From Nonomuraea turkmeniaca (lineage in GTDB: Bacteria; Actinomycetota; Actinomycetes; Streptosporangiales; Streptosporangiaceae): a DNA stretch of 55,967 nucleotides. The notes beneath the pieces were generated by a model. That model was not told the origin of the DNA. It did no database searches and saw nothing but the letters and a program-made list of their open reading frames with translations. The position numbers and the translations under genes were made by a program. Where the stretch lies: NCBI RefSeq assembly GCF_005889735.1, contig NZ_VCKY01000041.1:1-55967 (forward strand), written 5' to 3'. Of this stretch, positions 17,249-26,792 are shown piece after piece (position 1 is the first letter of the stretch; the number at the start of each line of letters is the position of its first letter).

Positions 17249-17315
17249 GGCCCGCCTTCATGGGCTGAGAAGCGCACTCCAGGGGCCTGCCTGCATGGTG
17301 GGCCCCCTCCTGTGC

Positions 17316-18308
<993 letters not shown>

Positions 18309-18451
18309 TCAGCGTGGGTGTGCGGGCCCGGCCGCGGTCCTGTGTGCGGGGGGAGGCGCGGCCGGGCCCGCTGGGAGGGGAGCGCTGTGGGCGTGCGGTG
18401 GGAAACCGGCTCGGGGTGTGGCCGGTGAAGGCCCGCGCGCTCCCGTGGCTC

Positions 18452-19228
18452 TCAGTGGACGCCGAAGTCCTGTGTCCAGGTGGGGCCCTTGGCGTTGTGC
18501 CCGACCCCGATGTGGGTGAAGGCGCAGTTCATGATGTTGGCCCGGTGTCCGGGGCTGTTGAGCCAGGCTCTGACCACGGCGGCGGCGGTGGGCTGGCCCT
18601 TGGCGATGTTCTCGCCGGCCCTGGTGAAGGCGTAGCCCGCCGCCCTGATGCGCCGGTCGAACGTGCGGCCGTCACGCGAGTCGTGGTCGAAGTAGTTGTT
18701 GGCGGCCATGTCCGCCGAGTGGCGCTCGGCGGCCAGGTGCAGTTTGCGGTCGTGGATCAGGGGGCGGCAACCGTTCTTGACCCTGGCGTCGTTGGTGAGC
18801 TTGACGACCGCCGTCTCCGCCGCCGAGGCGAAACCCCGCTTGGCGCACGACAGCTTCACCGACCGGGACTGGTTGACCCGGCCCTGCGTGTCGAGGGCGA
18901 CCACGTAGTAGCGGCGCGCAGTGGCGGTGCAGGTCGCGCCGGTGGTGATCCGCCCGTTGCCGATGACCTGCGAGCCGCTCTTGACCACGCGGTCGGGGCC
19001 GGAGACGGCCACGGTGACGCGTACGCGGAGGCGGGCCTGGTCCGCGCAGCCGGTCCGGACGGCCGTGCCCCGGACCTTGCCCTTGGAGACGAACGGCTTG
19101 ACCGCGACGACCCGGCACGCCTGCTGGCTGGCCTGGGGCTGAGCGGTCGCCGCCTGTGCGGCGGGGGCCGGGAAGCTCAATGCCGCCAGACTCCCGAGGC
19201 AGGCCAGTGCCTGGAGCGGTCTGCGCAT
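18452..19228 (-). CDS. Secreted CAP (SCP/PR1) domain protein
   Basis: Sec-exported 258-residue protein: the signal peptide ends near AQA|ATA. The N-terminal ~120 residues form a Cys-containing beta-rich region, and the C-terminal ~125 residues are a CAP domain with LTNDARVKNGC, HSADMAANNYFDHDS, GENIAKGQ and the signature SPGHRANIMNCAFTHIGVG. GGAGG lies five bases upstream. CAP proteins are extracellular; the function in bacteria is mostly unknown. Confidence 0.9.
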   Translation of the reverse strand: MRRPLQALACLGSLAALSFPAPAAQAATAQPQASQQACRVVAVKPFVSKGKVRGTAVRTGCADQARLRVRVTVAVSGPDRVVKSGSQVIGNGRITTGATCTATARRYYVVALDTQGRVNQSRSVKLSCAKRGFASAAETAVVKLTNDARVKNGCRPLIHDRKLHLAAERHSADMAANNYFDHDSRDGRTFDRRIRAAGYAFTRAGENIAKGQPTAAAVVRAWLNSPGHRANIMNCAFTHIGVGHNAKGPTWTQDFGVH

Positions 19229-19358
19229 TTGGTCCTCCGGTAACGAGCTCGACGTTGCGTCGAACCCGCATTCTGGTCCCCCTTAGTCCTCCATGTCCTG
19301 AAAAGTCATGGCATACCTGGAGCCCCAAGTAGCCGAATCGTGATCGCAGCCGGTAAAC

Positions 19359-19393
19359 CATCGCGGCTCCCTGGGCGTCAGGGAGCCGCGATG
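19359..19393 (-). terminator. Terminator downstream of dacB
   Basis: CATCGCGGCTCCCTG (19359-19373) and CAGGGAGCCGCGATG (19379-19393) form a perfect 15-bp stem with a 5-base loop, 15 bases after the dacB stop. No T-run. Confidence 0.8.
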
Positions 19394-19408
19394 AGGGCTA
19401 GCACCGGG

Positions 19409-20956
19409 CTAGCACTGCACAGGCTTCAGCCACGAGCACTCGAGGTCGCCCGCCGGGGCGTCGCCCGCCGAGCGGAGCTGGGCCGTGGCGTTGACCGGGT
19501 TGGCGCGGGAGAACTGCGCGAGCCGGATCGCGATCTTGTCCTCGATGTCCTTCGGCGAGACCGACAGCAGGTACTGGTTCAGCATGATCGAGAAGATCAG
19601 CGGCTCGCCGTCGGCGCTGGTGACGTACCCGGACAGTGCCGTCACGCCGGTCAGCGAGCCGGTCTTGGCGTGGACGTTGTTCGCGGCCGCCGTGTTCGCC
19701 ATCCGGCTGCGCAGCGTGCCGCCGACGAAGCGGTCGGCGTTGCCGGCGATGGGGAGCGACTCGTACCAGGTGGGGAACCACGGCTTGCCGCGTACGGCGC
19801 TCAGCAGCTGCACGATCGAGCCGGGCGAGAACCCGTCGCGGCGCGACAGCCCGGAGCCGTCCCGCATGTTGATCACCTGTACCCCGTTGGCCTTGGCGAA
19901 GTCGGTGCTGACCTTGAGCCCGGCCGACCACGTGCCCTGGCCGGCGACCTTGCGGCCCATGGCCTTGGTGAGGATCTCCGCGTGGATGTTGTTGCTGAGC
20001 TTCATGAACGGCACCAGCAGCTCGCCCAGCGTCATCGACTCGTGCGCGGCCAGCTCCTTCGCGCCCGCCGGCGTCGCCCCCGTCGTGGTCGGGCCGAGGA
20101 CCTTGACGCCGTGCTTGGCCAGCGACTTGCGGAACAACGAGGAGACGTACGCGGTGGGGTCGTCGACGGACACCCACTCCTGGTCCGGGGTCGCGACCGT
20201 ACCGGTGATCACGACTGTCCGCGTCCCGTGTTGCCGCTCGATGAGCACGCTGGTCCGGGCGCCCACGGTGGCCTTGTTGACGATCTTCAGGTAGTCCGTC
20301 TCGGGCGTCGTGGACACCTTGACCTTGTCGCCGTCGGCGGCCACCGCCACGATCACCGAGCCCGCGTCGTAGTCACGGTCCGGCGAGGCGGTCAGCGCGG
20401 AGATCGGCGCCGCGTAGTAGGCGGTCTCGTCGTCCCACGACCAGTCGTTGCCCAGTAGCTGGGAGTCGAACCACGTGTCGTCGGCCACCAGCTTGCCGGT
20501 GACGACCTTGATGCCCTCCGCCGCGATCTTCGCGGCCAGCGCGTCGTAGTCCTCGGCCAGCATGGTCGGGTCGCCGGTGCCGCGTAGCACGAGGTCGCCG
20601 GTCAGGAACGAGCCGGCCCTGCGGCCGGAGGCCAGGACGGTGGTGGAGAAACGGTAGTCGAGGCCGAGCGTCTCGGCCGCGGCGGCCGCGGTGAAGAGCT
20701 TGGTGTTCGATGCCGGGGTGAGCAGCTTGCCGGCGTCGGTGGCGTACAGCTCCTCGCCGGTCGCGGCGCTCTTGACCACGACGCCCGCTCTGGCGATCGT
20801 GAGCCGCGAGTCGCTGAGGATCTGGTTGATGTCCTGAGTAAGGTCCGCCACGCCGGCCGAGGGATCGAGGGCCACGGCGGGGGAGGTGGGGCTGGACGCC
20901 CACGCGAGGGCCGCGACGAGCGCGCCCGCGACGAGGGATGCTGAGGTGCGCCGCAT
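19409..20956 (-). CDS. dacB: D-alanyl-D-alanine carboxypeptidase/endopeptidase (PBP4 type)
   Basis: Exported peptidoglycan hydrolase of 515 residues. Signal peptide MRRTSASLVAGALVAALAWA. The three penicillin-binding motifs are present: SxxK as S83-N-T-K86, SxN in KLSNNIHAE and KTG in HAKTGSLTGV. The large insert between SxxK and SxN is typical of class C PBP4. Trims or cleaves D-Ala peptide stems and cross-links. Single gene with its own terminator. Confidence 0.95.
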   Translation of the reverse strand: MRRTSASLVAGALVAALAWASSPTSPAVALDPSAGVADLTQDINQILSDSRLTIARAGVVVKSAATGEELYATDAGKLLTPASNTKLFTAAAAAETLGLDYRFSTTVLASGRRAGSFLTGDLVLRGTGDPTMLAEDYDALAAKIAAEGIKVVTGKLVADDTWFDSQLLGNDWSWDDETAYYAAPISALTASPDRDYDAGSVIVAVAADGDKVKVSTTPETDYLKIVNKATVGARTSVLIERQHGTRTVVITGTVATPDQEWVSVDDPTAYVSSLFRKSLAKHGVKVLGPTTTGATPAGAKELAAHESMTLGELLVPFMKLSNNIHAEILTKAMGRKVAGQGTWSAGLKVSTDFAKANGVQVINMRDGSGLSRRDGFSPGSIVQLLSAVRGKPWFPTWYESLPIAGNADRFVGGTLRSRMANTAAANNVHAKTGSLTGVTALSGYVTSADGEPLIFSIMLNQYLLSVSPKDIEDKIAIRLAQFSRANPVNATAQLRSAGDAPAGDLECSWLKPVQC

Positions 20957-21162
20957 GGGGTCTCCAAAGGGCTGAGGGGATCGCCATCAGATCATGAACC
21001 AGCCCCGCCATGCTGCAATCCGCAAATATCCGTATTTCCTGCCCAATCAGTGGTGGGCACCCACGATCGCGCCACAGGCCGTGAGTGGGCTGCTTCGGCT
21101 CCGCAAGCCGTGTGCCACCCGCGCACGGCGGCGCCGGCCGTCAGTGTGTCAAAGACAGCGGG

Positions 21163-21714
21163 TCAGGTGGACGGCTGGCCGGAGGTCAGGAGGAAGCCGC
21201 AGTCGCCGAACGAGATCTCATCACCCGACCGAACCCGGGCCGGCCCCACGAGCCGCCACCCGTTCAGCCGCGTGCCGTTGAGCGACCCCAGGTCGACGAG
21301 CAACCACCCGCCGTCATCCTCCCGCCGCAGCTCGGCGTGGACCCGGGACACCGTCAGGTCGGACAGTACGAGATCGCAGGCCGACCCCCGTCCCACCACA
21401 TACCGCAGCCGGTCGTCGTCGGGCAGCGCCAGCCGGGGCAGCCGCGGCCGCCGCCAGGCCGTCTGCAGCCTGGTCGTGAACTCGGAAACAGCGGCCACCG
21501 CGTCGGTCAGCCGCTGCCTGATCGTGGGACGCCGCGGTAAGTCGGCCACCACCTCGTCGAGCTCCCACCGATTGCGGGCCCGTAGCACCTGGTCCACGCG
21601 CCCGACGAAGGTGTCATGGGAGATCCGGCCTTCAACGGCACGGTGCTTGAGCTCGTCGATCGCACGGTCACGTTCCCCGTCGGATGCGCGAAAGGGCGGG
21701 TGGGTCGAGCTCAT
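21163..21714 (-). CDS. DUF1707-FHA domain protein
   Basis: 183 residues. The N-terminal DUF1707 (RASDGERDRAIDELKHRAVE to ELDEVVADLP, ~9-60) is followed by a basic linker and a C-terminal FHA phosphothreonine-binding domain (~100-178) with YVVGRGSACDLVL, VSRVHAEL and LGSLNGTRLNG, so the Arg, Ser and Asn used for pThr recognition are kept. Likely partner of a Ser/Thr kinase, none of which is in the window. No ribosome site before MSSTHPPF, so the transcript may be leaderless. Confidence 0.9.
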   Translation of the reverse strand: MSSTHPPFRASDGERDRAIDELKHRAVEGRISHDTFVGRVDQVLRARNRWELDEVVADLPRRPTIRQRLTDAVAAVSEFTTRLQTAWRRPRLPRLALPDDDRLRYVVGRGSACDLVLSDLTVSRVHAELRREDDGGWLLVDLGSLNGTRLNGWRLVGPARVRSGDEISFGDCGFLLTSGQPST

Positions 21715-21776
21715 GTAGCGAGTATCGGCCCGAACCTCGCCCCATGTCCAGAAAACGCGGATCAGTGGCAAGGTGC

Positions 21777-21787
21777 ATACTCAGTAT
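21777..21787. promoter_or_regulatory. ATACT-C-AGTAT operator before the broken padR gene
   Basis: ATACTCAGTAT is an 11-bp inverted repeat ending two bases before the ATG at 21790. Such elements are frequent PadR autoregulatory sites. It has outlived the damage to the regulator gene. Confidence 0.55.
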
Positions 21788-21789
21788 CT

Positions 21790-22203
21790 ATGTCGATCAG
21801 ACACGGACTGCTCGCATTGCTGAGCAGGGGACCGCGTTACGGCTACCAGTTACGGGTGGAATTCGAGGCGTCGACAGGGGCGACCTGGCCGCTCAACATC
21901 GCCGGTCGTGCGGAACTGGAGCGATGGTTCAGCACCCCCGTCGCCCAGGACGACCGGCCTCGGGACGAACTGGCTATCAAGATCGCGATGGCCGTGGCCG
22001 GCGCGGACGTCGACACGGCCGAGGTCATCCTGACCCAGCGCATGGCGACCATGCGCGCCCTGCAGGACCTCATTCAGGCCAAGCGGGTCGCCACGGGAGG
22101 TCTGGCGCAGCGGCTGGTCCTCGATTCACTGATCTTCAAGGCCGAGGCCGAGCAGCGCTGGCTGGACCACTGCGAGGCCGTGTCCAAGGAGAAGAACCCA
22201 TGA
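21790..22203 (+). pseudogene. PadR regulator with in-frame deletion of the winged helix
   Basis: It begins like a normal PadR protein, MSIRHGLLALLSRGPRYGYQ then ATGATWPLNI-type sequence, but jumps from WPLNI directly to AGRAELERWFSTPV. The segment that in this family holds the recognition helix and wing (about 40 residues, usually starting GQVYTTLxRLERDGLV) is missing. The remaining C-terminal domain (RDELAIKI, LVLDSLIFKAEAEQRWLDHCEA) reads on in frame to a normal stop. DNA binding should be lost. It overlaps the decayed ABC gene behind it. Confidence 0.8.
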
Positions 22204-22526
22204 CTGTGGTGAGGAGGTGCGCGACGTGACCCGCGAGCACGGTGCGGTGCACGCGCCGAGGGGCGTGAGCCTGGTGGTGCCGAGCGGGGAATCGGTCGCG
22301 GTCATCGGCCCGTCGGGCTCGGGCAAGTCGACGCCGCTCAACCTGGCCGATGACCCGGATGGGCGATCGGACTCCGGGGGCGGCCTTCTTCGACCCCGGG
22401 CCCGCCACCATCGACGCCCCGTGGTCGTTCCTGGCCGTGATGGTGATCGGGCTGCCGCTGCCGGCGGCGCTGGTGGCCGGGGCGTTCACGCCGACGCGTC
22501 TGGTGCCGGCACGACGGGCGGCGTGA
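22200..22526 (+). pseudogene. Collapsed ABC transporter locus (ATPase N-terminus joined to permease C-terminus)
   Basis: ATG 22200 starts an ABC ATPase that shifts frame within ten codons. From GTG 22217 the frame gives VTREHGAVHAPRGVSL and the Walker A GPSGSGKST. Immediately after LNLA (~22350) the ATPase ends. From 22353 another frame carries the last ~57 residues of an FtsX-like permease, ending LAVMVIGLPLPAALVAGAF and a short basic tail. So one deletion removed most of both genes. The end overlaps the convergent MFS gene by 41 bases. Confidence 0.8.
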
Positions 22527-23847
22527 GGCGGTACTTCAGCACCATCAGCACCGACGCGAAGATGATCAGAGCGGGGACCGTGGTCTGACCGATGAGGACC
22601 GCGGTCACCGCGCTCTCCGGCTGCTGGACCGGCTTGCTCGGCTGGGACTCGATGAAGCCGCCGATCGTCAGGATCACCCCGAAGATCAGCGCGCCGAACG
22701 AGCTGACCCCGCTCTCGATGGCCGTCCACAACCCGGTCAGCACGCCTGCCCGGCGCTTGCCCGTCCGGGCCGCGTCCGCCGCGATCACGTCCGCCAGCAT
22801 GGAGAACTGCAGCAGTTGCAGCCCCGCGTACCCGACCCCCACGAGCGCGATCGTCACATGCGCCCACAGCGCGCCGAACAGGGGCGTCGCCATGGCGGCC
22901 GTCGTGCCGCCGGCGAACAGCAGCGTTCCCGTGATCATCGCGCCGCGCTTGCCGAACCGCCTGGACAGCCGCACCCACAGCGGCATCGTCAGCAGCATCG
23001 GGCCGACCAGCGCGGCGAAGAGGGTCTGCGTGGCCTGGGGTGAGCCGATCGTGTAGGTGGCGAAGTACGGCGCCGCGGCCAGCATCATGCTCACGGCCAG
23101 CATCTGCGTGCAGGACAGCACGGTCAGCCACAGGAACGCCGGGTTGCCCTTGATCGCGGCGAACTGCTCACGCCACCCGCCGTGATCCGCCTCGGGGGCG
23201 CCGGTCATGGGGGCGCGGGCGGTGCCGAAGAAGGACCCCAGCATGGCGGCGAGCATGATGACCGCGATCGTGGCCGCCATCAACCGGTAGCTGCCCAGCG
23301 TGCCGTCCTCGCCCTCGCTGGTGGCGATGGCCGGCGCGAGCACGCCGCTGACCGCGGTGGCCGCGGCGATGAACACCATCCGCCACTGCAGCAGCGACGT
23401 GCGCTCGTGGTAGTCGTGGGTCATCTCGCCGGGCATGGCCTTGTACGGGACCTCGAACAACGCGTACGCCGTGGCCGTCGCGAGGAAGCACACGGCCACG
23501 TACGCGGCGGCCGGGACCCCTGTCAGCGGCGGCCCGGCGAACACCAGGAAGAACGCGATCGGCAGCGTGCACGCTCCGGCCAGCAGCCACGGCCGCCGAG
23601 GACCCCACCGCGAGACGGTGCGGTCCGACCAGCGCCCCACCAACGGGTTGACGACCAGGTCCCACACCTTGGGCGCGGTGACCACGATGCCGGCCAGCCA
23701 CGCGGGCACGGCCAGGAAATTGGTCATGTAGTAGAGCAGGAGCAGCCCGGGCACGGCGTTGACCGTGGCCGTGCAGAACGAGCCCACCCCATAACCGAGG
23801 CGCACGCCCCTGGAAACCGTGAGCGTGCTCGCCACCGGTGCGATCAT
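22486..23847 (-). CDS. MFS transporter, sugar:cation symporter (GPH) type
   Basis: About 453 residues with 12 predicted membrane helices. Signatures of the glycoside-pentoside-hexuronide branch: LYYMTNFLAVPAW, PKVWDLVVNPLVGRWSDRT and RRPWLL in the first half, PYKAMPGEMTHDYHERTSL in the loop, and FSMLADVIAAD in the second. I use ATG 23847; GTG 23901 is possible but adds a non-membrane stretch with no ribosome site. The C-terminal codons run into the remnant of the ABC permease. Confidence 0.88.
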   Translation of the reverse strand: MIAPVASTLTVSRGVRLGYGVGSFCTATVNAVPGLLLLYYMTNFLAVPAWLAGIVVTAPKVWDLVVNPLVGRWSDRTVSRWGPRRPWLLAGACTLPIAFFLVFAGPPLTGVPAAAYVAVCFLATATAYALFEVPYKAMPGEMTHDYHERTSLLQWRMVFIAAATAVSGVLAPAIATSEGEDGTLGSYRLMAATIAVIMLAAMLGSFFGTARAPMTGAPEADHGGWREQFAAIKGNPAFLWLTVLSCTQMLAVSMMLAAAPYFATYTIGSPQATQTLFAALVGPMLLTMPLWVRLSRRFGKRGAMITGTLLFAGGTTAAMATPLFGALWAHVTIALVGVGYAGLQLLQFSMLADVIAADAARTGKRRAGVLTGLWTAIESGVSSFGALIFGVILTIGGFIESQPSKPVQQPESAVTAVLIGQTTVPALIIFASVLMVLKYRLTPPVVPAPDASA

Positions 23848-23944
23848 GACCTCATTGAAGCCGAGCGAGAGCTTGTTTGGGTAGACCCGGTTTCCGCGCA
23901 CGCGGCCTGAGGCCCGGTCGCCCGGGCCCCGGCCGTACGGCTCG

Positions 23945-24799
23945 TCAGTCGCAGACGTCGGCGCACACGACGTGGGCGCCGATCTCGACCATCCGTTGCT
24001 CGCTGCGCGCGTCCGCCACCCTGGCCATGAGGATCGGCGCGCCGCTGGCCGCGAACTGCGGCAGCCGCGCGCGCACCAGGCGGTGCAGGTCGCGTACGAC
24101 GTCCTCGGCCGCCGACATGTGCACTTTCACGTGCAGCATGATCCCCGGCACCCCGGACGCGGTGCGCGCCTCGGAGATCCAGACGTGGTGCACCAGCGGG
24201 AAGTCCATGAGCAGCTGCCCGATCGCCTTGCGCAGGGCAGGCAGTATCGGGTGCGTGCACCGCCGGTAGCCCGGGTCCACCTGCTGCATCGGCCCCGACA
24301 GGTGCGGTCGCGGTGCGGGCACCCAAGGGATGGCCGGCGCCTGGGGGACGGGGGCGGCCACCTGGGCCAGCGCGGCACCGCGCGACACGGTGGCCATCGC
24401 GCCCGTCGCGTAGGCGGCGGGCGCCGCCCCCGACAGGACGGGAGTGGGCCCCGTGCGCGTCGTGGTGAGGAAGCGCTGGAGATCGTCGATGGGCACGGCC
24501 GCGGCGGCTGGTCCGGCCGCGTCGATCACGATCTCCCGCACGCCGGTGACGCGCTGGATGTCCAGGATGGTGTCGGCGTCGCACGCCGACAGGGAATGGC
24601 TGCCACGGTGCCTGGCGTAGGTCGCAGGGCTGGTGTAGCCCAGCAACACGCGGTCACCGGCTTGGGTCGTCCCGAGGACGACCGAACGATCTGGTCGCAC
24701 TGCCACCAGGACACCACCGTCGGCGAGAGCACCCAGCAGGCGGTGGGGACTGCCATGCTGGGCGAGCACGTCGGCAAGCGCAGGATTCCCGATGCTCAT
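23945..24799 (-). CDS. SseB-like N-terminal domain protein
   Basis: 284 residues. The N-terminal ~110 (DVLAQHGSPHRLLGALADGG, LLGYTSPATYARH, VIDAAGPAAAAVPIDDLQRFL) resemble the SseB/type III secretion-associated domain frequent in actinobacteria. A Pro/Ala-rich linker follows, then a ~130-residue C-terminal domain (MDFPLVHHVWISEA, GIMLHVKVHM, PILMARVADARSEQ) that ends with a cysteine pair, CADVCD. Function unknown. Start MSIGNPAL is chosen; MVRHM four codons earlier is possible. Confidence 0.7.
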   Translation of the reverse strand: MSIGNPALADVLAQHGSPHRLLGALADGGVLVAVRPDRSVVLGTTQAGDRVLLGYTSPATYARHRGSHSLSACDADTILDIQRVTGVREIVIDAAGPAAAAVPIDDLQRFLTTTRTGPTPVLSGAAPAAYATGAMATVSRGAALAQVAAPVPQAPAIPWVPAPRPHLSGPMQQVDPGYRRCTHPILPALRKAIGQLLMDFPLVHHVWISEARTASGVPGIMLHVKVHMSAAEDVVRDLHRLVRARLPQFAASGAPILMARVADARSEQRMVEIGAHVVCADVCD

Positions 24800-24920
24800 A
24801 TGACGAACCATAGGTAGTTGGCCACGGCTTATCAGGCTAATGGGCAAGAAATCTTCCGATCAAGACAAAGATGGGCGCGAAGTGGATGAGTTTCCGGTGT
24901 GGTGGGTACGGCGGAGGCTG

Positions 24921-24935
24921 TCTCACATGGTGGGT
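24921..24935. promoter_or_regulatory. Putative BCAA-type operator upstream of serA
   Basis: TCTCACATGGTGGGT; the reverse complement ACCCACCATGTGAGA shares the GAGA half with the other six elements. CACATGGTGGG also resembles the Corynebacterium LtbR box CA(T/C)ATAGTGGGA as I remember it. It ends five bases before the putative -35. Confidence 0.55.
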
Positions 24936-24940
24936 CACTC

Positions 24941-24970
24941 GTGAACACGTTCACAAGCGCCGGATAGACT
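24941..24970 (+). promoter_or_regulatory. serA promoter
   Basis: GTGAAC (24941-24946), an 18-base spacer and TAGACT (24965-24970). Predicted start of transcription near 24977, leaving a ~67-base leader. GTGAAC and GTTCAC (24941-24954) also form a short inverted repeat. Confidence 0.5.
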
Positions 24971-25043
24971 CGGTGGGACAGCCGGGGGATCCATCGACGT
25001 GTCCCCCGAAGACCCGTCGCAGAGCCCCTAAGGATCCACACCC

Positions 25044-26633
25044 GTGAACAAGCCCGTCGTTCTGGTCGCAGAGGAACTGTCCGAGGCTGGCCTCGCCGTG
25101 CTCGGTGCTGATTTCGAGGTCCGCCACACCGACGGCGCCGACCGTTCTCAGCTGCTGCCCGCCCTCGCCGACGTGGACGCGGTGATCGTCCGCTCCGCCA
25201 CGCAGGTCGACGCCGAGGCCATCGCCGCCGCGCCCAAGCTGCGCGTGGTGGCCCGCGCCGGCGTCGGACTCGACAACGTCGACGTCGAGGCCGCGACGAA
25301 GGCCGGCGTCATGGTGGTCAACGCGCCGACCTCCAACATCACCAGCGCCGCCGAGCAGACCGTCGCCCTCATCCTGGCCAGCGCGCGCAACACGGCTCAG
25401 GCCCACGCCGCGCTGAAGAACGGGGAGTGGAAGCGGTCCAAGTACACCGGTGTCGAGCTCGACGAGAAGGTCATCGGCATCCTGGGTCTGGGCAAGATCG
25501 GCCAGCTCGTGGCGCAGCGGCTGCAGCCGTTCGGTGTCGAGCTGATCGCCTACGACCCCTACCTGCCGCCGGCCCGCGCCGCGCAGATGGGCGTCAAGCT
25601 GCTCAGCCTCGACGAGGTGCTCAAGCAGGCCGACTTCATCACCGTGCACCTGCCCAAGTCCAAGGAGACGCTCGGGCTGATCGGTGACGCCGAGCTGCAC
25701 AAGGTCAAGCCGAGCGTCCGCATCGTCAACGTCGCCCGTGGCGGCATCGTGGACGAGGCCGCTCTGTACTCGGCGATCAAGGAGGGCCGCGTCGCGGGCG
25801 CCGGCCTCGACGTGTTCGCCAAGGAGCCGTGCACCGACAGCCCTCTGTTCGAGCTCGACCAGGTCGTCGCCACGCCGCACCTGGGCGCCTCCACGCACGA
25901 GGCGCAGGAGAAGGCCGGCACCCAGGTCGCGCGGAGCGTGAAGCTGGCACTGGCCGGCGAGTTCGTGCCGGACGCCGTCAACGTCCAGGGCGGCGCGGTG
26001 GCCGAGGACGTCAAGCCGGGCCTGCCGCTGGCGGAGAAGCTGGGCCGGGTGTTCACCGCCCTGGCCGGCGAGGTCGCCACCAAGCTCGACATCGAGGTGC
26101 GCGGCGAGATCGCCTCCCACGACGTGCGGGTGATCGAGCTGGCCGCGCTCAAGGGCGTGTTCGCCGACGTGATCGAGGAGCAGGTCACCTATGTCAACGC
26201 GCCGCTGCTGGCAAAGGACCGCGGCATCACCGTCGAGCTGGTGACCAGCTCGGAGAGCCCTGACTGGCGCAACGTGGTGACCGTGCGCGGCGTGCTCGCC
26301 GACGGCCGTCAGGTCTCGGTGTCGGGCACGCTGTCCGGCCCCCGCCAGATCACGAAGATCGTCGAGGTCAACGGCTACGAGATGGAGATCGAGCCGACGG
26401 CCCACCTCGCGTTCTTCACCTACACCGACCGGCCCGGCATCGTCGGCGTGGTCGGCCGCCTGCTCGGCGAGCACGGCGTCAACATCGCCTCGATGCAGGT
26501 GGCCCGCGCCACCAAGGGCGGCAAGGCGCTCATCGCGCTGACCGTCGACTCCGCGATCCCGGCCGACGTGGTCGAGCAGATCGTGAACGAGATCGGCGCC
26601 GAGAGCGGCCGCTCGGTGGACCTGGAGGACTGA
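25044..26633 (+). CDS. serA: D-3-phosphoglycerate dehydrogenase
   Basis: First step of serine synthesis: 3-phosphoglycerate to phosphohydroxypyruvate with NAD. The 529-residue long form has catalytic and Rossmann domains (GLGKIGQLVAQRL at ~150; Arg in NVARGGIVDEAAL, Glu in FAKEPCTDSP, His in ATPHLGAST), an allosteric substrate-binding domain (~315-450) and a C-terminal ACT domain (AFFTYTDRPGIVGVVGRLLG) that binds serine. GTG start with AAGGA nine bases upstream. A BCAA-type operator precedes it, consistent with its place among the ilv/leu genes. Confidence 0.98.
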   Translation: MNKPVVLVAEELSEAGLAVLGADFEVRHTDGADRSQLLPALADVDAVIVRSATQVDAEAIAAAPKLRVVARAGVGLDNVDVEAATKAGVMVVNAPTSNITSAAEQTVALILASARNTAQAHAALKNGEWKRSKYTGVELDEKVIGILGLGKIGQLVAQRLQPFGVELIAYDPYLPPARAAQMGVKLLSLDEVLKQADFITVHLPKSKETLGLIGDAELHKVKPSVRIVNVARGGIVDEAALYSAIKEGRVAGAGLDVFAKEPCTDSPLFELDQVVATPHLGASTHEAQEKAGTQVARSVKLALAGEFVPDAVNVQGGAVAEDVKPGLPLAEKLGRVFTALAGEVATKLDIEVRGEIASHDVRVIELAALKGVFADVIEEQVTYVNAPLLAKDRGITVELVTSSESPDWRNVVTVRGVLADGRQVSVSGTLSGPRQITKIVEVNGYEMEIEPTAHLAFFTYTDRPGIVGVVGRLLGEHGVNIASMQVARATKGGKALIALTVDSAIPADVVEQIVNEIGAESGRSVDLED

Positions 26634-26652
26634 GCCCGCGCGGGTCTCACGC

Positions 26653-26682
26653 AAGGCCGCCGCCCTCAGGGGTGGCGGCCTT
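26653..26682 (+). terminator. serA terminator
   Basis: AAGGCCGCC (26653-26661) pairs with GGCGGCCTT (26674-26682) around a GCCCTCAGGGGT inner hairpin, followed by TGTTGT. Twenty bases after the serA stop and immediately before the orphan operator. Confidence 0.85.
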
Positions 26683-26687
26683 TGTTG

Positions 26688-26702
26688 TCTCAGCATGCGA
26701 GA
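26688..26702. promoter_or_regulatory. Putative BCAA operator of the orphan leader
   Basis: TCTCAGCATGCGAGA is an exact TCTC-N7-GAGA element with a GCATGC palindrome in the centre, making it the most symmetrical of the seven. It ends four bases before the -35 box of the orphan leader promoter. Confidence 0.6.
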
Positions 26703-26706
26703 TACT

Positions 26707-26736
26707 AGGACATCCAACGAGATGCTCGGGTAGTGT
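26707..26736 (+). promoter_or_regulatory. Promoter of the orphan leader
   Basis: AGGACA (26707-26712), an 18-base spacer and TAGTGT (26731-26736). The expected start of transcription is 26743-26745, the A of the leader ATG, so the transcript looks leaderless, as for the ilvB leader. GTAGT-GTA-ACTAC (26730-26742) is a further inverted repeat over the -10. Confidence 0.5.
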
Positions 26737-26744
26737 AACTACAA

Positions 26745-26792
26745 ATGCGCCAGGTGCTCGTACTCATTACCTGCCGCGGCGAGGCCTGTTAG
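26745..26792 (+). CDS. Orphan BCAA-type leader peptide
   Basis: Fifteen codons, MRQVLVLITCRGEAC, with Val-Leu-Val-Leu-Ile in a row (codons 4-8). Design matches the ilvB and cimA leaders: BCAA codon run, then basic/Gly codons that form the first arm of a 10-bp inverted repeat. There is no BCAA gene within 800 bases downstream on this strand; the next open frame is a 39-codon ORF. Two Cys codons at 10 and 15 leave cysteine sensing as an alternative reading. Confidence 0.6.
   Translation: MRQVLVLITCRGEAC

Larger units (their letters stand above)
15393..17315. repeat. Tandem triplication of secreted-protein unit with deaminase-gene remnants
   Basis: Three direct units start with the same block TCATGAAAGAGGCGG (15393, 16011 and 16778). 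Each holds ~195 bases of conserved upstream DNA, a 91-codon secreted-protein gene and a shared downstream stretch with the hairpin GGGGCC/GGCCCC. In unit 3 the intact deaminase gene follows; in units 1 and 2 only degraded pieces of its 3' part remain. Units 1 and 2 are 618 and 767 bases long. Confidence 0.9.

Noticed and set aside
25044..26633. T-box or other aptamer riboswitch before serA, gltX or cimA
   Set aside because: No T-box consensus or known aptamer wording was seen; cimA is explained by a leader peptide and gltX overlaps the preceding gene.
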